64,000 bases of DNA from Algibacter miyuki (GCF_042427745.1 NZ_JBHMFA010000005.1); one strand, 5' to 3'. Numbered from the stretch's first letter, positions 44,899 through 53,715 are shown. A program made the numbers and translations. Notes: a model not told the origin generated them from the letters alone.

Positions 44899-45939
44899 CT
44901 AACTTTTGTTTGCTAATTGGCCGCAGGCCGCATCAATATCTTTACCACGACTTCGGCGTACATTAACTACAATTCTGTTTTGTTCTAAAGCGTTAATATA
45001 ATTATCTAAAGCCTCGTTTGAAGCTTGCTGAAATTCGCCATCGTCAATCGGGTTATATTCAATAATATTGACCTTACATGGTACATATTTACAAAACTGA
45101 ACAAAGGCATCAATATCCTTTTTACTATCGTTAATCCCCTTCCAAACCACATATTCGTAGCTAATTTTTCGATTAGTTTTTAAATACCAATATTCTAAGG
45201 ATTCTTTTAAATCTTTAAGCGGAAAAGTTTCGTTAAAAGGCATAATTTTCGTGCGCACCTCATCAATAGCAGAATGTAATGACACTGCTAGATTGAATTT
45301 AACCTCATCATCAGCCATTTTCCTAATCATTTTTGGAACGCCAGATGTGGATACCGTAATTCGTTTTGGCGACATGCCTAAGCCATCTGTAGATGTAATT
45401 TTGTCGATAGCCTTAATTACGTTATTATAGTTCATCAGCGGTTCTCCCATCCCCATAAACACAATGTTACTTAAAGGGCGATCATGATATAAACGACTTT
45501 CGTTGTCGATTGCTACAACTTGATCGTAAATTTCGTCAGGATTTAAGTTACGCATACGTTTTAAACGTGAGGTTGCACAGAACTTACAATCTAAACTACA
45601 GCCTACTTGACTAGAAACACAGGCTGTGGTTCTTGTTTTTGTTGGAATTAAAACCGACTCTACAATTAATCCATCGTGTAAACGTACCGCATTTTTAACT
45701 GTACCATCGCTACTGCGTTGCATGGTATCTACTTTAATGTGATTAATTACAAAATTGTCTTCGAGCATTTGGCGTGTTTCTTTAGATACGTTTGTCATAT
45801 CTTCGAAGCTGTAAGCCGATTTTTGCCAAAGCCACTCGTAAACTTGATTACCTCTAAAGGCTTTATCGCCTTGTTCTACAAAGAAATTTCTTAATTGTTC
45901 TTTGGTTAATGCGCGTATGTCTTTTTTCTTGTTTTCCAT
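44899..45939 (-). CDS. rlmN: 23S rRNA/tRNA adenine-C2 methyltransferase
   Basis: Radical-SAM enzyme that methylates C2 of adenine in 23S rRNA (A2503 in E. coli) and tRNA. From the ATG at 45939 (MENKKKDIRALTKEQL) it has 346 residues, normal for RlmN. The radical-SAM motif is CSLDCKFC; VFMGMGEPLMNY and SPKRITVSTSGVPKMIR are family motifs, and a C-terminal RRSRGKDIDAACGQL holds the catalytic Cys. The open frame runs 43 codons further upstream into a dispersed repeat and across the promoter; that extension is not real protein. Confidence 0.97.
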   Translation of the reverse strand: MENKKKDIRALTKEQLRNFFVEQGDKAFRGNQVYEWLWQKSAYSFEDMTNVSKETRQMLEDNFVINHIKVDTMQRSSDGTVKNAVRLHDGLIVESVLIPTKTRTTACVSSQVGCSLDCKFCATSRLKRMRNLNPDEIYDQVVAIDNESRLYHDRPLSNIVFMGMGEPLMNYNNVIKAIDKITSTDGLGMSPKRITVSTSGVPKMIRKMADDEVKFNLAVSLHSAIDEVRTKIMPFNETFPLKDLKESLEYWYLKTNRKISYEYVVWKGINDSKKDIDAFVQFCKYVPCKVNIIEYNPIDDGEFQQASNEALDNYINALEQNRIVVNVRRSRGKDIDAACGQLANKS

Positions 45940-45946
45940 TTGGTTG

Positions 45947-45954
45947 CAAAAATA
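45947..45954 (-). promoter_or_regulatory. -7 box of rlmN, seven bases before the start codon
   Basis: Minus-strand TATTTTTG matches TAnnTTTG; CAACCAA separates it from the ATG at 45939, implying a leaderless or very short-leader mRNA and excluding the longer open frame. Confidence 0.65.
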
Positions 45955-46046
45955 GTGAAAGCTTTTGCTTTTGCCGAATTTAGGACTGAACTTGTTACAT
46001 AAACTTCTAATAATTGTTGTTTTATGCTGAAGCTTTGCAGATAAGC

Positions 46047-46196
46047 GCATTAGGGATTGATGCGGCATCCTTTTTGTAAAAGTACATTTTACTAATTTCT
46101 AGATTTATGAATTATTTTATAAAAAGGTTTAAATTTGAGATAAACGGGATGCTTTACAAAAAGATATAGCGGAAAGCCCGACCCGCAGGGAAATGC
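46047..46196 (-). repeat. Dispersed structured intergenic repeat, copy B (reverse orientation)
   Basis: 150 bp. On the minus strand it has the same order as copy A: GCATTT edge, the identical 25-base block (46160-46184), an inner inverted repeat CTTTTTGTAAA with TTTACAAAAAG (11 bp, perfect), the AAAAAGGATGCCGCATCAAT block, and a TAATGC edge. Edge and inner arms differ from copy A in ways that keep pairing. It fills the gap between queA's terminator and the rlmN promoter. Confidence 0.85.
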
Positions 46197-46207
46197 CCAA
46201 AAACAAG

Positions 46208-46233
46208 AAAAGCCCCGAATTATCGAGGCTTTT
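46208..46233 (-). terminator. Terminator of queA
   Basis: AAAAGCCTCGA pairs with TCGGGGCTTTT on the minus strand (one U-G pair) across TAAT. It lies 19 bases after the queA stop. Confidence 0.88.
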
Positions 46234-46251
46234 AAATTATTTTGAATGGGA

Positions 46252-47301
46252 TTAGATGATTAACATCGCATCACCATAACTGTAAAATTTATACTTTTCT
46301 TTTACGGCTTCTTCATAAGCTTTTTTAGCAAAATCGTGACCTGCAAACGCCGAAATCATCATTAACAAAGTTGATTTTGGTGTGTGGAAGTTAGTTATCA
46401 TTGAGTTTGCAATGCTAAATTCGTAAGGAGGAAAAATAAATTTATTAGTCCAACCTTCTACTTCGTTTAACTTTCCACTTGTTGATACAGCACTTTCTAT
46501 GGCACGCATAGCAGTAGTTCCAACGGCGCAAATACGACGTTTTTCAGCAAGACCTCGGTTTACAATTTCTACGGCTTTAGCGTCGATTTTTAACTCTTCG
46601 CTATCCATTTTATGTTTCGATAAATCTTCTACTTCAACAGGATTAAATGTTCCTAAACCTACGTGTAATGTAACCTCTGCGAAATTAACACCTTTAATTT
46701 CTAAACGTTTTAATAGATGTCTAGAAAAGTGAAGACCTGCTGTTGGTGCTGCTACGGCACCTTCAGTTTTAGCATATATGGTTTGGTAACGATCTTGATC
46801 TTCTGGTTCTACATCGCGTTTAATGTACTTTGGAAGTGGTGTTTCTCCTAGTTCGTTTAATTTTTTACGAAATTCTGAATACGATCCATCATATAAAAAA
46901 CGTAAAGTACGTCCTCTTGAGGTGGTATTATCGATAACTTCAGCTACTAAAGTTTCATCATCACCAAAATAAAGTTTGTTTCCAATTCTTATTTTACGTG
47001 CTGGATCTACTAAAACATCCCAAAGGCGTTGCTCTTCGTTTAATTCTCTTAATAAAAAAACCTCGATTCTGGCACCTGTTTTTTCTTTGTTTCCGTATAA
47101 ACGGGCTGGAAAAACTTTGGTGTCGTTTAAAATTAAAACATCGTCTTCCTCAAAGTAGTCTATAAGATCTTTAAACATCTTATGCTCAATGGTTTGCTCT
47201 TTTCTATTAAGCACCATTAAACGTGACTCATCTCTGTTTTCAGCTGGATATTCTGCTAATAATTCTTCTGGTAAGTTGAAACCAAAATGTGATAATTTCA
47301 T
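46252..47301 (-). CDS. queA: S-adenosylmethionine:tRNA ribosyltransferase-isomerase
   Basis: Makes epoxyqueuosine in tRNA from preQ1 by transferring the ribosyl part of SAM. 349 residues, the usual length. Motifs: LPEELLAEYPAENRDESRLMVLNR at the N-terminus, LILNDTKVFPARLYG, GETPLPKYIKR, GAVAAPTAGLHFS and HVGLGTFNPV, and a C-terminal SYGDAMLI. Single gene with its own promoter and terminator. No other queuosine gene is adjacent. Confidence 0.97.
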   Translation of the reverse strand: MKLSHFGFNLPEELLAEYPAENRDESRLMVLNRKEQTIEHKMFKDLIDYFEEDDVLILNDTKVFPARLYGNKEKTGARIEVFLLRELNEEQRLWDVLVDPARKIRIGNKLYFGDDETLVAEVIDNTTSRGRTLRFLYDGSYSEFRKKLNELGETPLPKYIKRDVEPEDQDRYQTIYAKTEGAVAAPTAGLHFSRHLLKRLEIKGVNFAEVTLHVGLGTFNPVEVEDLSKHKMDSEELKIDAKAVEIVNRGLAEKRRICAVGTTAMRAIESAVSTSGKLNEVEGWTNKFIFPPYEFSIANSMITNFHTPKSTLLMMISAFAGHDFAKKAYEEAVKEKYKFYSYGDAMLII

Positions 47302-47368
47302 TAATAAAGGTTTTAAGTTAGTGTGTTCTAAATGTTTTAAGTTGCCCTCAAAACGATTCTAACGCTTG

Positions 47369-47376
47369 CAAATATA
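47369..47376 (-). promoter_or_regulatory. -7 box of the queA promoter
   Basis: Minus-strand TATATTTG matches TAnnTTTG, 67 bases before the queA ATG. Confidence 0.5.
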
Positions 47377-47415
47377 CAATCTGAGCATAGGGGTTGTCAA
47401 GTAAATGCGAGATTA

Positions 47416-48642
47416 TTATTCTGTTATTTTAAAACCGATGGCTTTTAAATCGTCCCAAAACGTTGGATATGATTTAGATACCACGGCGGCATGCTCTATA
47501 ATTATTGGTATTTTTAATGCTAATGGTGCGAAGGCCATGGCCATTCTATGGTCGTTATACGTGGCAATAGGCACAAATTCGTTAATTTTTGTAGATGCTG
47601 CTAAATGTAAAGACTTATCTGTGATTTTTACTTCGCCACCTAATTTTTCAATTTCGGTTTTTAAAGCAACTAATCTATCTGTTTCTTTAATCTTTAGGGT
47701 ATGCAAACCTATTAAATCGCAAGGCATGCCTAATGCAAAACAGGTTACTGCAATGGTTTGCGCAATATCTGGTGCATTTTTTAAATCTAATTTTAGAGGC
47801 TCAGTACTATCAGATACTTTTTTAAGGGTTACTGAATTACCATTAAACGTACTTGTTACACCAAAATGTTTATAAATATCGACTAATACAGAATCGCCTT
47901 GTAAAGAGTTTTCTTTGTATGATGATAGCGTAATTTCGGTACCAATATCACTTATAGCGGCAATACTAAAATAGTATGATGCTGAAGACCAATCTGACTC
48001 TACAACCAATGTTTTTGGTGTTAATGCTTTTGTATTTGGTTTTACGGTAATAACATTACCTACAAATGATGACTCTACGCCTATTTCGTCGAGTAAGCTT
48101 AACGTCATTTTTATATATGGAACCGATGTAATTTCACCTTCTAAGGTTAATTCGATCCCATTTTCTAACTTTGAAGCTATAAGTAATAGAGCCGAAATAT
48201 ACTGGCTGCTTACGTTGGCTTTTAAAGCAACTTTATGTTTTGTTAGCTTTTTACCTATGATTTTTATAGGCGGAAATCCGTCGTTTTGTAAATAACTAAT
48301 TTCGGCACCTAGCTCCTGAAGGGCTTCTGCTAGAATTTTTATTGGACGCTCCGTCATACGTTGCGAACCTGTTAAGGTTACCGTTCTACCTTCTTGTATT
48401 GAAAAATAGGCGGTTAAAAAACGCATGGCTGTACCGGCATGATGAATATCCACAACATCGGATTGTGAGCTTAAAGCATTCGTCATTAAATTACTATCGT
48501 CCGAATTTGAAACGTTTTCGAGTTTAAATTCTGGATATAAAGCCTGTAAAAGCAGTAATCTATTCGATTCACTTTTAGAACCGGTTATGGTAATTTCTGA
48601 TTTACGAGATTCGAGTTTCGATTTGTGAAGGGTAATATTCAT
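47416..48642 (-). CDS. aroA: 3-phosphoshikimate 1-carboxyvinyltransferase (EPSP synthase)
   Basis: Sixth step of the shikimate pathway: joins shikimate-3-phosphate with phosphoenolpyruvate. 408 residues, slightly short of the 427 of E. coli, as is usual in Bacteroidota. Motifs: ITGSKSESNRLLLLQAL (substrate loop), HHAGTAMRFLTAYFS, TGSQRMTERPI, SSQYISALLL, VESDWSSASYYFS and a C-terminal TYNDHRMAMAFAPLAL with the catalytic DHR. It feeds the aromatic operon further right. The MazG-like gene lies 34 bases upstream. Confidence 0.97.
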   Translation of the reverse strand: MNITLHKSKLESRKSEITITGSKSESNRLLLLQALYPEFKLENVSNSDDSNLMTNALSSQSDVVDIHHAGTAMRFLTAYFSIQEGRTVTLTGSQRMTERPIKILAEALQELGAEISYLQNDGFPPIKIIGKKLTKHKVALKANVSSQYISALLLIASKLENGIELTLEGEITSVPYIKMTLSLLDEIGVESSFVGNVITVKPNTKALTPKTLVVESDWSSASYYFSIAAISDIGTEITLSSYKENSLQGDSVLVDIYKHFGVTSTFNGNSVTLKKVSDSTEPLKLDLKNAPDIAQTIAVTCFALGMPCDLIGLHTLKIKETDRLVALKTEIEKLGGEVKITDKSLHLAASTKINEFVPIATYNDHRMAMAFAPLALKIPIIIEHAAVVSKSYPTFWDDLKAIGFKITE

Positions 48643-48676
48643 TGTAAAATTCTATAACATCTTAAAGCCTGCTAAT

Positions 48677-49003
48677 TTACTTTAATTTTTCGTTATTATG
48701 GTGTCTATCGTGGTCGCGTTTTCCTTTCTTATACATTCTTTCGTCGAAAGCTTTTTGCAAATCGACTCCGGTTTGGTTTGCTAAACAAAGTACAACGAAT
48801 AAAACATCGGCTAATTCTTCACCTAAATCTTTGTTTTTATCGCTTTCTTTTTCACTTTGCTCGCCGTATCTACGGGCTATTATTCTAGCTACCTCCCCTA
48901 CTTCTTCAGTAAGTTGAGCCATATTGGTTAACTCGTTAAAATAACGAACACCGTGTTCTTTAATCCAATTATCAACTTCTTGTTGTGCGTTTTCTATATT
49001 CAT
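48677..49003 (-). CDS. MazG-like nucleotide pyrophosphohydrolase
   Basis: A 108-residue single-domain protein. The MazG metal pattern is clear: LTEEVGEVARIIARRYGE (ExxE) and LGEELADVLFVVLCLANQTGVDL (ExxD). The small size and sequence match the RS21-C6/dCTPase or YpjD-type all-alpha NTP pyrophosphatases, which hydrolyse dNTPs or modified nucleotides to monophosphate and PPi. Exact substrate unknown. Probably transcribed with aroA. Confidence 0.88.
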   Translation of the reverse strand: MNIENAQQEVDNWIKEHGVRYFNELTNMAQLTEEVGEVARIIARRYGEQSEKESDKNKDLGEELADVLFVVLCLANQTGVDLQKAFDERMYKKGKRDHDRHHNNEKLK

Positions 49004-49042
49004 TATTTTTTACTTAAAACTATTTGTTTGTTCTTTTTTCTA

Positions 49043-49168
49043 TCATTTGTGCAAAATTTTATCATCAATAATAGCAACCTGACTTTCTTTTACAAATTTA
49101 TAAGATTCCACAATAGATTTCCCTAAATCCAGCTCATTTTTAACTTGACAGTGACTGTTAATTTTTAA
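49043..49168 (-). pseudogene. Possible C-terminal remnant of a lost gene
   Basis: In the 154-base gap between the MazG-like gene and the DUF3857 gene one minus-strand frame is open for about 40 codons, ending in a TGA. It has no in-frame ATG but reads like protein: NELDLGKSIVESYKFVKES, then QVAIIDDKILHK. It may be the tail of a decayed gene. I do not recognise the family, and chance cannot be ruled out over so short a stretch. Confidence 0.3.
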
Positions 49169-51065
49169 TTAATGCAACTTTTGCGTTATCGAGCTTACCA
49201 ACTTCTTTATAGAATGTTCTAAATGCTTCATAATCTTCTTTAGGAAATATGCCATCGTTAATCTTAAATGTGCGTTTATAACTAATTTTAGAGACATCTA
49301 CAACTGTGATTTCTATTTTATAACTTCCGAATTCGCTTTCTAAAACTTGGCCTTTCGGTAATGATTCTATTTTATATTCTGAAGGTAAAATAATTTCAAC
49401 CTCATCAACATCTGTAAAACCTCGATTAATTTTCAATGCTAATTCTCGGTTTCTATAACGATCTGGAATATGCTTACTTCTATTAAAAACATTTAAATTA
49501 ACTAACATACGGTCGCCAACTTGCTTCGTATAATTTTGAGCTTGAAAGGCTATTAACTCCGTAAATTCAATATCGTTTTTATTATTTTCAACAGCCATAT
49601 TATCGATAGACAGGTTATTGATGTATTTCCATTGCCTTTTATAATGAATATCTAAATCGCGTGCGGTTTCAGTCTCTAACCAATACTTATTATCGTATTG
49701 AATTCCTTCAGACTTAATAGCTACCGTAGCATTAATTGCTCCCGTATTTAAAACCGTGCATGTGCCGTTTATGGTTTGTAAACTTTCTGCAGCAAGATAC
49801 TTTTTAGTATGTTTTATTTTTCCGCCATCGGGTGTTATCACCAATACATCTCTGTCATCTGTAAAATCACCAATAAACCCGAAAGGTAATTTCTGGCTGG
49901 TGCATTCTAACCAGATATCCTCATCATTATTTGGGATATTCAGAATAACATGATTGCCCTGCATGCCCGCAAAATCTTTTTCTAAACTACGTTGTGAATC
50001 TCCAGCAAAAACCACTGCATAATGCGATTCTATTCCGGCAGCTTTAAGTAATGCCAAGGTGTAGTTCGTAAGTGCCTTACAATCGCCATACCCTAACCTA
50101 TCGACTTCCGAAGCATTAAAAGGTTTCCATCCACCAATACCGACTTGCACACTGATGTAGCGTACTTTATCTTGAACGTACTTGTATATTTTTTTTGCTT
50201 TTGAAATATTATCAGGCTCATTTTTAACCAATTTCTGTATTTTATTTATGGTACCAACCGATAAATCGTGGGTATCTTTAATTAAATCATGATACATCCA
50301 TGTGCCAAATTCGCTCCAGTTTTCTACTTCGGAATACGCTCCTTCTAAATTAAATTGTTTGGAAGCAAACATCACCATAGGTATTATTTCTGAAAAATTC
50401 GGGCTATAATCTTCCGGTTTTAAAGCTTCAAGCTCTTTCGCTACGTAATGTATTTTAGTAGAAGAAATATCTTTTGAAACCATTAAGCCTTCCATGTTTT
50501 TTTCTTTTTTTCTGATAGAAAGCGCTTCCGGAAAACTTAGCGTATAACTACTATTTTCAACACTGACAAAATAACCGCTTAAAGGAGAAAACGACTGAAT
50601 AAATGCCGTGTTTGCCGTTTCAAATTCCGAAGAAAATACTATGGTGTACGGATAACTAACCGCAGTATATTCGCAATATTTAACACGCGAATCCGAATAC
50701 AATGTTCCGCCAGGCACCGCGCTAACATCTTTAAAATCCTTCTTTTTTATTTTCTTTAGGAGCTTCCCATAATTATTATAAACTTCAACTTCTAATGTTT
50801 TAATTTTTACATTATCGTCGTAAAACAAATGGGTATTTACAGCTTGATCTCCTTCTTTATTCAATACTGTTACAATGCTTTTTTCAGTAACTCGCATGGC
50901 ACTAGAAGATTCTAAAACAATAGCAATATCATTTAAACGCACCACGGCATTGGCATTCTGTTTGAGGTTATCTGGTATGGAAAAACTGGTGTAAAAATCT
51001 TGTTGTGAAAAAGCTAAAATTGTAGTAAAAATAAATAGAGAGGACAATATACTTTTTAAGTTCAT
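49158..51065 (-). CDS. DUF3857 / transglutaminase-like exported protein
   Basis: A 635-residue exported protein with a signal peptide (SILSSLFIFTTILAFSQQ region, about 5-21). The first 200 residues are the DUF3857 beta domain (KTLEVEVYNNYGKLLKKIK, SRVKYCEYTAVSYPYTIVFSSEFE). A transglutaminase core follows, with GIGGWKPFNASEVDRLGYGDCKALTNYTLALLKAAGIESHYAVV, where GYGDCKALTN holds the Cys. The C-terminal part is a DUF3858-like beta domain. Common in Bacteroidota, function unknown; peptidase or cross-linking activity in the periplasm is possible. Confidence 0.88.
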   Translation of the reverse strand: MNLKSILSSLFIFTTILAFSQQDFYTSFSIPDNLKQNANAVVRLNDIAIVLESSSAMRVTEKSIVTVLNKEGDQAVNTHLFYDDNVKIKTLEVEVYNNYGKLLKKIKKKDFKDVSAVPGGTLYSDSRVKYCEYTAVSYPYTIVFSSEFETANTAFIQSFSPLSGYFVSVENSSYTLSFPEALSIRKKEKNMEGLMVSKDISSTKIHYVAKELEALKPEDYSPNFSEIIPMVMFASKQFNLEGAYSEVENWSEFGTWMYHDLIKDTHDLSVGTINKIQKLVKNEPDNISKAKKIYKYVQDKVRYISVQVGIGGWKPFNASEVDRLGYGDCKALTNYTLALLKAAGIESHYAVVFAGDSQRSLEKDFAGMQGNHVILNIPNNDEDIWLECTSQKLPFGFIGDFTDDRDVLVITPDGGKIKHTKKYLAAESLQTINGTCTVLNTGAINATVAIKSEGIQYDNKYWLETETARDLDIHYKRQWKYINNLSIDNMAVENNKNDIEFTELIAFQAQNYTKQVGDRMLVNLNVFNRSKHIPDRYRNRELALKINRGFTDVDEVEIILPSEYKIESLPKGQVLESEFGSYKIEITVVDVSKISYKRTFKINDGIFPKEDYEAFRTFYKEVGKLDNAKVALIKN

Positions 51066-51136
51066 GAAGGTGTCGTAAGTTTTTAGGACTAGTTTTTAGT
51101 GAGGTTGACACCAACAAAACATAAAAAGAGATTATT

Positions 51137-51664
51137 TTAAACGTCTCTATTTCTGAATTTTATCACCAAAAACCTCAGCGCTAATATAATAAAACATGGC
51201 AAAAAAATGTACTTGAATTCACTTAAAATAACCTGTACACCACGTTCTGATATAAATTTACCAACACCAATAGGAGACACTTTGATATTTTGAAACGGAA
51301 AAAAAAATCGGTCAGTATTAAAAGGAATTAAAAACCCTACCCCCTTGCCTCCAGAAGTCATGGCATCTAAAACACCATGTGATACGGTAGAAATAAAAAT
51401 GACTAAAAACCAAATAAGTTTATTTTTTCTTCCAACGGAAAACATTAAAATCAATGCCCAAAGTATGGCAAACAATATAGAATGTGTAAACCCACGATGC
51501 CCCATGGGGTGTGCGTAAGGTATGCCGAAACTAAAGCCAATAACATCAAAATCGGGTAATATAGTTGAAAAAATAGCGGCAACTACCAACCATTTCACAT
51601 GTTGCATATTGGAAACCTTCACCAAAGTATACCCCACTATGCCATGCCCGAAAATAGACGCCAT
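51137..51664 (-). CDS. Membrane-bound metal-dependent hydrolase, YdjM/LexA-binding type
   Basis: A 175-residue protein with about four hydrophobic helices. The conserved HGIVGYTL opening, LPDFDVIGF and HRGFTHSILFAILW (DUF457/YdjM His-rich motif HRGxTHS) and HGVLDAMTSGGKGVGFLIPFNTDRFFFPF are typical. This family is annotated as inner-membrane metal-dependent hydrolase, and E. coli YdjM is part of the SOS regulon, but its reaction is unknown. The start codon shares one base with the dtd stop, so it is co-translated with dtd. Confidence 0.88.
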   Translation of the reverse strand: MASIFGHGIVGYTLVKVSNMQHVKWLVVAAIFSTILPDFDVIGFSFGIPYAHPMGHRGFTHSILFAILWALILMFSVGRKNKLIWFLVIFISTVSHGVLDAMTSGGKGVGFLIPFNTDRFFFPFQNIKVSPIGVGKFISERGVQVILSEFKYIFLPCFIILALRFLVIKFRNRDV

Positions 51665-52116
51665 TATACCTTATTTTTTGTATCTATAATTATAGTTACC
51701 GGGCCATCGTTTAGTAATTCCACTTTCATATCGGCTCCAAATTGTCCGGTTTGGACTTTTTTACCTAAATCGCTTTCTATTTGCGCTACAAAAGCTTCGT
51801 ATAAAGGTATTGCAACATCTGGTTTTGCTGCTTTGATATAACTTGGGCGATTCCCTTTTTTAGTTGATGCTTGAAGTGTAAACTGACTTACCACAATAAC
51901 ATCGCCTTCGCTATCTTTTAAAGAACAATTCATCACGTCGTTTTCATCTGAAAAAATACGCAGATTAGTAATTTTATTAGAAAGCCAAGTAATATCGGCT
52001 TGTTCATCTTCATTTACAATTCCTAAAAGAATTAAGAGTCCGTGTTCTATTTGCGCTACTTTTTCGCCTGCAATAGTGACACTGGCTTTGGTAACACGTT
52101 GTATAACTGCTTTCAT
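51664..52116 (-). CDS. dtd: D-aminoacyl-tRNA deacylase
   Basis: Releases D-amino acids wrongly attached to tRNA. 150 residues, exactly the family size. Hallmarks: MKAVIQRVTKASVTI, the SQFTL motif in VVSQFTLQAST, and the C-terminal GPVTIIID (Gly-cisPro loop in NDGPVT). The stop codon overlaps the next gene by one base. Confidence 0.97.
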   Translation of the reverse strand: MKAVIQRVTKASVTIAGEKVAQIEHGLLILLGIVNEDEQADITWLSNKITNLRIFSDENDVMNCSLKDSEGDVIVVSQFTLQASTKKGNRPSYIKAAKPDVAIPLYEAFVAQIESDLGKKVQTGQFGADMKVELLNDGPVTIIIDTKNKV

Positions 52117-52217
52117 TTATTTAAACTTCCGAAGAATACTAATTTATTTTTAACTTAAAACAGCCTCGTTGCGTGCTGAGAATTGTTTTACTGAACACCT
52201 ATTTTTACTAAAGTCTG

Positions 52218-53168
52218 TTATTGGTTTTCCCATACATCGGTTCTATAATGCTCATCTTCACCTTCTACAATTTGTAAATAACTACGGTAACGCGAAAATT
52301 CTAAATCGCCTTTATCTAGAGCCTCTTTCACGGCACATTTAGGTTCTTTAATATGCAAGCAGTTATTAAATTTACAATCTTGTTTAAGTGCGAAAAATTC
52401 CGGAAAATAATCGCCAACTTCTTCTTTTTCCATATCTACAACTCCAAAACCTTTAATACCTGGCGTATCGATTATTTTAGCATCGAAGCTTAAATCGAAC
52501 ATTTCAGCAAAAGTAGTTGTATGTTGCCCTTGCATGTGTTGGGTAGAAATCGCTTTCGTTTTGATATTTAAAGTGGGTTCAATAGCGTTTACTAAAGTAG
52601 ATTTACCAACCCCCGAATGCCCAGAAAACAAACTCACTTTCCCTGTCATTAAGGCTTTAACCTTATCTACATTTTTCCCGGTAACGGCAGAAACACCTAT
52701 ACACTCATAACCTATCTTTCGGTAAATATGCGCTAGGTATTTTACTTCGTTTAAGGTGTCTTCATCATAAGTATCAATTTTATTAAAAAGCAATACTGTT
52801 TTAATTGAATATGCATTTGCGGTTACTAAAAACCGATCGATAAAACTGGTTAATGTTGGCGGATTGTTAATGGTTATCATTAAGAAAACCTGATCAATAT
52901 TTGCCGAAATAATATGCGTTTGTTTCGATAAATTAACCGACTTACGCACAATATAATTAAACCGGTCATGAATGTTATGGATAATGCCGGACTCCTGATT
53001 ATTATCGGTTTCCAGTTCAAAATCTACAATATCTCCAACGGCAATCGGGTTAGTACTTTTAATGCCTTTTAATCGAAATTTTCCTTTAATACGGCATTCG
53101 TAAGTTTCGCCCAATGGGGTCTTTACCGTGTACCAACTTCCTGTAGATTTATAAACGCGTCCTGTCAT
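52218..53168 (-). CDS. rsgA: Small ribosomal subunit biogenesis GTPase
   Basis: Circularly permuted GTPase that helps late maturation of the 30S subunit. From the ATG at 53168 it has 316 residues; a TTG three codons earlier falls in the promoter box. N-terminal OB fold (GRVYKSTGSWYTV), G4 LLFNKID, G1 SGHSGVGKSTLVN, G3 DTPGIKGFG, and a zinc domain with C-x4-C-x-H-x5-C pattern (CKFNNCLHIKEPKC). A dtd gene follows about 100 bases downstream. Confidence 0.97.
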   Translation of the reverse strand: MTGRVYKSTGSWYTVKTPLGETYECRIKGKFRLKGIKSTNPIAVGDIVDFELETDNNQESGIIHNIHDRFNYIVRKSVNLSKQTHIISANIDQVFLMITINNPPTLTSFIDRFLVTANAYSIKTVLLFNKIDTYDEDTLNEVKYLAHIYRKIGYECIGVSAVTGKNVDKVKALMTGKVSLFSGHSGVGKSTLVNAIEPTLNIKTKAISTQHMQGQHTTTFAEMFDLSFDAKIIDTPGIKGFGVVDMEKEEVGDYFPEFFALKQDCKFNNCLHIKEPKCAVKEALDKGDLEFSRYRSYLQIVEGEDEHYRTDVWENQ

Positions 53169-53174
53169 AGTTTT

Positions 53175-53182
53175 CAAAAATA
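53175..53182 (-). promoter_or_regulatory. -7 box of rsgA, six bases before the start codon
   Basis: Minus-strand TATTTTTG matches TAnnTTTG; AAAACT separates it from the ATG at 53168. The transcript should start at or next to the start codon. Confidence 0.6.
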
Positions 53183-53251
53183 ATCTAAATTAATTATTTA
53201 ATCCACATCAAGAAACATATATTAATGGCTTAATTCAAAAACTCGTTTAAT

Positions 53252-53701
53252 ATGAAAAAGATTTTATTAGTATTATCCCTTTCAATATTCTGTCTACCTG
53301 AAGCCAACGCCCAAGTTGAATACAAAATCATAACAAGCGTAGAATCTATTATACCTAGTGGTATGGGGCGTTCAAGAATTATTAGCGCCAATGAAAATAA
53401 AGATTTTAAAGAATTCACTACAACACAAAGCGAAGAAGATAATTCGCGCAACAAATCTAAACGTAACGATATACGTGTAAAGGATTTTGACGAAACTAAG
53501 TTGTTAAATTTTTACAATATTGCAGGAATCAGGTTTCAAAACATCGCAGCTAATGATGCGGTCATTTCATCTAAAATAAACAGTATGGTTGCCGAAGGTT
53601 GGGAATTAGCCTTTGTAAATAGTGCCGTAGAAAGTGATGCCGGACAAAACGACAATCAGGGTATTTTTATTACACGCTATATTTTTAAAAGAACAAAATA
53701 A
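53252..53701 (+). CDS. Small secreted protein of unknown function
   Basis: A 149-residue protein with a clear signal peptide (MKKILLVLSLSIFCLPEANA, cut before QVEYK). The mature part has a short polar centre (TTTQSEEDNSRNKSKRND) and ends in a mixed alpha/beta part with MVAEGWELAFVNSA, reminiscent of small DUF4177-type proteins (a 'GWEL' turn) though I am not sure. Single gene between divergent rsgA and convergent DAHP synthase. Confidence 0.7.
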   Translation: MKKILLVLSLSIFCLPEANAQVEYKIITSVESIIPSGMGRSRIISANENKDFKEFTTTQSEEDNSRNKSKRNDIRVKDFDETKLLNFYNIAGIRFQNIAANDAVISSKINSMVAEGWELAFVNSAVESDAGQNDNQGIFITRYIFKRTK

Positions 53702-53715
53702 CCCTTCAAACACAT

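Noticed and set aside
45940..46068. Upstream extension of rlmN (MPHQSLMR start)
   Set aside because: It is read from a dispersed repeat and crosses the -7 box of rlmN; RlmN proteins normally begin near MENKKKD.
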